Assembly (NCBI GenBank): GCA_028279155.1
Contig: JANQST010000579.1
Span: forward strand, 1 to 11,078
Direction: 5' to 3'
Origin: Cyclobacteriaceae bacterium
GTDB lineage: Bacteria > Bacteroidota > Bacteroidia > Cytophagales > Cyclobacteriaceae
DNA: 11,078 nt
Shown here in pieces: positions 7,597 through 11,078 of the stretch. The notes under the pieces are model-generated. The model was not told the origin of the DNA. It did no database searches and was given only the letters and a program-made list of their open reading frames with translations. Numbering within the stretch: position 1 is the stretch's first letter; every line of letters starts with the position of its first letter. The position numbers were made by a program, and so were the translations under genes.

Positions 7597-10500
7597 ATGG
7601 TCATTGCAGAAGATACTAGTATGCAAAAAGTTACTCTCAAGTCAATTGAATTCGAAGGAGAGATCTACTACAAAATATCCAATTATGATAGGATGAGGCC
7701 TTTTTTAATGAGCATAGTAAGTGATTCAGATCACTGGATGTTCATTTCGAGCAATGGTGGCCTTAGTGCAGGAAGAAAAGATGCGGATCATGCGCTCTTC
7801 CCCTATTGTACGGATGATATACTAACCGAAACGTTTGATAGCACAGGAAGTAAAACCATCCTGTGGGTCACCAAAAATGGTCAATCAAGAATCTGGGAAC
7901 CATTTTCAGATCGATTCACCGGACTAAACACCTTTTCGCGAAATATCTACAAGAATAGATATGGAAACAAGATCATTTTCGAAGAGATAAATCTTGATCT
8001 TGGATTAACATTCAAATACCAGTGGAGTTCTAGCGATCAATTTGGCTTTGTTAGAAAAAGCTGGCTCACCAACACTACCTACGACGAAGTACGTGTCAAA
8101 ATTCTTGACGGCATTCAAAACATCATGCCATACGGAGTAGGTGCGGATACGCAATCGATTAGAAGTAACTTGGTTACAGCCTATAAAAGAAATGAACTTG
8201 ATCCTCAAAATGGATTAGGTATTTATGCATTAAGCGCAATCATTGTGGATCGTGCAGAACCAAGCGAAGCACTAAAAGCCAATATCGTTTGGTCAATGGG
8301 TCTGACCGACCCAGGTTACCTAATATCTTCTACTCAACTAGAAGCCTTTCGAAAAGGGCAAACCCTTACCACCGAACTTGACATCAAGGCCGAAAAAGGA
8401 GCTTACTTAACCCACCAGGAACTAGCACTGAATGCACATGAAGAAAAAACCTGGATGATCATTGCCAATGTAAACCAGGGTGCATCTTCAGTTGCAGAAA
8501 TGTCCAAAAGTATTCAGGATGAAGACAACTTATGGGAACAAGTTGAGATCGATATCGAAGAAGGAAGCAGAAAATTGATCCATTTGGTTTATGCATCAGA
8601 TGGCTTACAACTAACTGCGGATAAAAAGCGAAATGCCAGACACTATTCGAACACGCTATTCAACATTATGCGTGGAGGCATTTTTGATAACAACTACCAG
8701 ATTGAAAAGTGGGATTTTGAAAATTATCTAGCCACGGCAAACAAAAAGGCATTCGAAAATGGAAAAACCATACTTGATGAATTGCCGGACACATTTTCAT
8801 TTGTAGAATTCAAAAAAGCCACACATAAAAGTGAAGATCAGGATTTTATAAGACTGGCTCTTGAATACCTTCCTTTGAAGTTTAGTCGAAGACATGGAGA
8901 TCCAAGTCGTCCATGGAATAAATTTTCCATCAACACCAGGAATGAAACAGATGGGTCTAAGGTTCTTGATTACGAAGGAAACTGGCGAGACATCTTCCAA
9001 AACTGGGAGGCTTTAGGAATATCCTATCCCGAGTTTGTTGAGAACATGATCTTGAAGTTTTTGAACGCCAGCACGTTCGATGGCTACAACCCATACCGTG
9101 TGACGAAAGATGGATTCGATTGGGAAACAATCGAGGCTGACGATCCCTGGTCATACATCGGATATTGGGGAGATCATCAAATTATTTACCTACTTAAATT
9201 CTTGGAGTTCTTTGAGGACCACTATCCCAACAAACTTTCTGACCTTTTTGATAAGGACTTCTTTGTTTACGCGGATGTCCCTTATGAAATCAAGGCATAC
9301 GAAGACCTTCTAAAAAATCCTAAGGACACTATTAACTTCAATGATAGCCTTGACAAAGAAATAAGAAGCAGAAGAGATGAGATTGGAATGGATGGTGCCC
9401 TGCTACGCAATCAAAGTGGGCAAATTCATCATATCAATTTCGTTGAAAAAATTTTAGCCACCACGCTTGCGAAGCTTTCCAATTTCGTACCTGGAGCTGG
9501 TATTTGGCTAAATACTCAAAGGCCAGAATGGAATGACGCGAATAACGCATTAGTTGGAAACGGTGTCTCCATGGTCACCCTCTATTACCTACGTCGCTTC
9601 TTTTCATTTCTTGAAAACTTATTGGAAGATCAAAATGAGAATGAAATATTAATATCTGAAGAGCTCCATACCTTCTTCATTGGAATCCTTGAAGCGTTCA
9701 AATCTAATGAGGGTTTATTGCAAAAGAACATATCCGATAAGCAACGTAAGCTAATCTTGGATCAACTTGGAATTGCTGGTTCCAATTATCGAAACCAGAT
9801 ATATCAATATTCATTTTCCGGTAAGAAAAAGTCAATTGCTTCAAAGGACATATCATCCTTTATCAATGTGACAATAAAATACCTTGATCACACAATCGAC
9901 ACCAATGTAAGAGAGGACAACATGTACCACGCATACAACCTCATTACAATTGGAAATGACAAGATTTCCATAACTCGATTGGATGAGATGTTGGAAGGTC
10001 AGGTGGCTGCACTTAGTTCAGGATATCTATCTTCTGATGAGTGCCTGGCTGTCTTGGACGGGATGAAAGAGAGTGGCCTATTTAGAGAGGATCAATACAG
10101 CTATTTGCTTTATCCGAACAAGGATTTACCTGGGTTTAGCAACAAGAATAACATTCCAGCAGAAAGAGTAGATGCATCTCCCCTACTCACACAAATGATA
10201 AAGGATGGTGATAAAAGAATCATCGATCGTGATGTCAATGGTAACTACCATTTCAATGGTGATTTTAAAAACGCCAGTGATCTAGAGCAAGCATTGAACA
10301 GTTTGTCTGCTACTTCTGATTTAGATGGAGGTGATGAGGTATTGAAGATTTTTGAAGAGGTATTCAACCACAAAGCTTTTACGGGTCGTTCAGGAACTTT
10401 CTTCGGTTACGAAGGGCTTGGATCCATTTACTGGCACATGGTTTCCAAATTACTTCTTGCTGTCGAAGAATGTTGTTTGAGAGCTGTTGAAGATGGAGAA

Positions 10501-11031
10501 TCAGATGAAACCATAGGAAGATTGCTTGAGCATTATTATGAAATAAATGAAGGCATTGGAGTTCATAAATCACCTGAATTGTACGGAGCTTTTCCGACGG
10601 ATCCCTATTCGCATACTCCATTAGGGAAGGGAGTACAGCAACCTGGAATGACCGGTCAGGTAAAGGAAGACATTTTAAGCAGAATGGGTGAATTGGGAGT
10701 CATTGTAAAGAATGGCTATATCCAATTCAATCCGTTCCTTCTAAGAGTTGGTGAATTTCTTAAAGAACCAGCCGAATTTAAATATGTTGATGTCAACCAG
10801 AATGTGAAGTCCATTTCACTCATAAAAAACACGATGGCATTTACCTATTGTCAAGTTCCGGTGATTTACAATGTATCAGACAAGGATGCTGTGGAAGTAA
10901 AATATCTGGATGGCGATTCGACCATTCTTGAAGGTTTGAGCATGACGGTCAATACAAGTCAACATCTATTTAAAAGAACTGGAGAAATCCAAAGTATCAA
11001 GGTCGATATAAACAAGACCCACTTAAAATAA
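7597..11031 (+). CDS. Beta-1,3-glucan phosphorylase-like protein (GH149 type, GH161 as alternative)
   Basis: 1144 residues without a signal peptide or membrane segment, so cytoplasmic. An N-terminal beta-rich region (~1-330) precedes a helical (alpha/alpha)6-type domain, as in GH94-related inverting phosphorylases. Motifs: RRHGDPSRPWN (431-441); YWGDHQIIYLL (523-533); RPEWNDANNAL (643-653), where Asp647 matches the GH94 WND catalytic acid; RSGTFFGYEGLGSIYWHM (931-948), offering Arg931 and His947; and QQPGMTGQ (1014-1021), a likely phosphate-site loop. The large size and these motifs fit the beta-1,3-glucan phosphorylases of GH149 better than disaccharide-specific GH94 enzymes, but GH161 cannot be excluded by eye. 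Expected reaction: phosphorolysis of beta-1,3-gluco-oligosaccharides to alpha-glucose-1-phosphate and a shortened chain. This completes the pathway started by the adjacent laminarinase. The start at 7597 is the longest; Met9 at 7621 (MQKVTLKSIEF) is equally plausible. It lies after a terminator, so it probably has its own promoter. Confidence 0.78.
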   Translation: MVIAEDTSMQKVTLKSIEFEGEIYYKISNYDRMRPFLMSIVSDSDHWMFISSNGGLSAGRKDADHALFPYCTDDILTETFDSTGSKTILWVTKNGQSRIWEPFSDRFTGLNTFSRNIYKNRYGNKIIFEEINLDLGLTFKYQWSSSDQFGFVRKSWLTNTTYDEVRVKILDGIQNIMPYGVGADTQSIRSNLVTAYKRNELDPQNGLGIYALSAIIVDRAEPSEALKANIVWSMGLTDPGYLISSTQLEAFRKGQTLTTELDIKAEKGAYLTHQELALNAHEEKTWMIIANVNQGASSVAEMSKSIQDEDNLWEQVEIDIEEGSRKLIHLVYASDGLQLTADKKRNARHYSNTLFNIMRGGIFDNNYQIEKWDFENYLATANKKAFENGKTILDELPDTFSFVEFKKATHKSEDQDFIRLALEYLPLKFSRRHGDPSRPWNKFSINTRNETDGSKVLDYEGNWRDIFQNWEALGISYPEFVENMILKFLNASTFDGYNPYRVTKDGFDWETIEADDPWSYIGYWGDHQIIYLLKFLEFFEDHYPNKLSDLFDKDFFVYADVPYEIKAYEDLLKNPKDTINFNDSLDKEIRSRRDEIGMDGALLRNQSGQIHHINFVEKILATTLAKLSNFVPGAGIWLNTQRPEWNDANNALVGNGVSMVTLYYLRRFFSFLENLLEDQNENEILISEELHTFFIGILEAFKSNEGLLQKNISDKQRKLILDQLGIAGSNYRNQIYQYSFSGKKKSIASKDISSFINVTIKYLDHTIDTNVREDNMYHAYNLITIGNDKISITRLDEMLEGQVAALSSGYLSSDECLAVLDGMKESGLFREDQYSYLLYPNKDLPGFSNKNNIPAERVDASPLLTQMIKDGDKRIIDRDVNGNYHFNGDFKNASDLEQALNSLSATSDLDGGDEVLKIFEEVFNHKAFTGRSGTFFGYEGLGSIYWHMVSKLLLAVEECCLRAVEDGESDETIGRLLEHYYEINEGIGVHKSPELYGAFPTDPYSHTPLGKGVQQPGMTGQVKEDILSRMGELGVIVKNGYIQFNPFLLRVGEFLKEPAEFKYVDVNQNVKSISLIKNTMAFTYCQVPVIYNVSDKDAVEVKYLDGDSTILEGLSMTVNTSQHLFKRTGEIQSIKVDINKTHLK

Positions 11032-11036
11032 AAGAT

Positions 11037-11078
11037 ATGAAAACAAGATGGAACATAGTACCCCTAGCCCTTATATCT
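11037..11078 (+). CDS. 5' start of a further gene, probably exported or membrane protein (truncated by window end)
   Basis: An ATG five bases after the phosphorylase stop opens a frame to the window edge, reading MKTRWNIVPLALIS. Two basic residues followed by a hydrophobic run look like the beginning of a signal peptide or a first membrane helix. The very short gap suggests it is co-transcribed with the phosphorylase gene. An inner-membrane oligosaccharide transporter or a periplasmic glucosidase would fit the pathway, but 14 residues cannot tell which. Confidence 0.55.
   Translation, partial: MKTRWNIVPLALIS

Overview
The window looks like part of a Bacteroidota chromosome, probably a marine or other aquatic member. 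Three consecutive genes encode lipoproteins whose acceptor cysteine is followed by an acidic stretch, as in Bacteroidota surface lipoproteins. Gene spacers are AT-rich and lack clear Shine-Dalgarno sequences. The gene set is that of a polysaccharide utilization locus for beta-1,3-glucan (laminarin type). Genus cannot be determined, and no SusC/SusD pair lies inside the window.

Layout, all on the + strand. (1) Positions 1-2777: the 3' part of a large gene cut by the window edge. It encodes a clan GH-A (GH2-like) catalytic barrel followed by about 600 residues that read as an outer-membrane beta-barrel. (2) 2810-4219: a lipoprotein with two jelly-roll-like carbohydrate-binding modules around an Ig-like domain. 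(3) 4255-5094: a compact GH16 endo-beta-1,3-glucanase (laminarinase) lipoprotein with an intact ExDxxE catalytic motif. (4) 5131-7491: a 786-residue lipoprotein made of a PKD domain, a DUF5011/HYR-like Ig domain, a CBM4/9-like domain, two further binding-type modules and a cysteine-containing C-terminal domain. (5) 7516-7547: a strong intrinsic terminator. (6) 7597-11031: a 1144-residue cytoplasmic protein of the GH94-related beta-glucan phosphorylase type, best matching GH149 (GH161 is the alternative). (7) 11037-11078: the first 14 codons of another gene, apparently co-transcribed with the phosphorylase gene.

Inferred pathway: the lipoproteins hold beta-1,3-glucan at the cell surface and the GH16 enzyme cuts it there. 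The glycosidase/beta-barrel fusion trims and may also pass oligosaccharides. The cytoplasmic phosphorylase then releases glucose-1-phosphate without spending ATP. The first four genes are tightly spaced (about 31-36 bases between genes) and probably form one transcription unit. The terminator separates them from the phosphorylase unit.

There is no gene-free stretch longer than about 105 bases. I saw no RNA gene, insertion sequence, CRISPR array or phage feature. The least ordinary element is the glycosidase fused to a predicted outer-membrane barrel.
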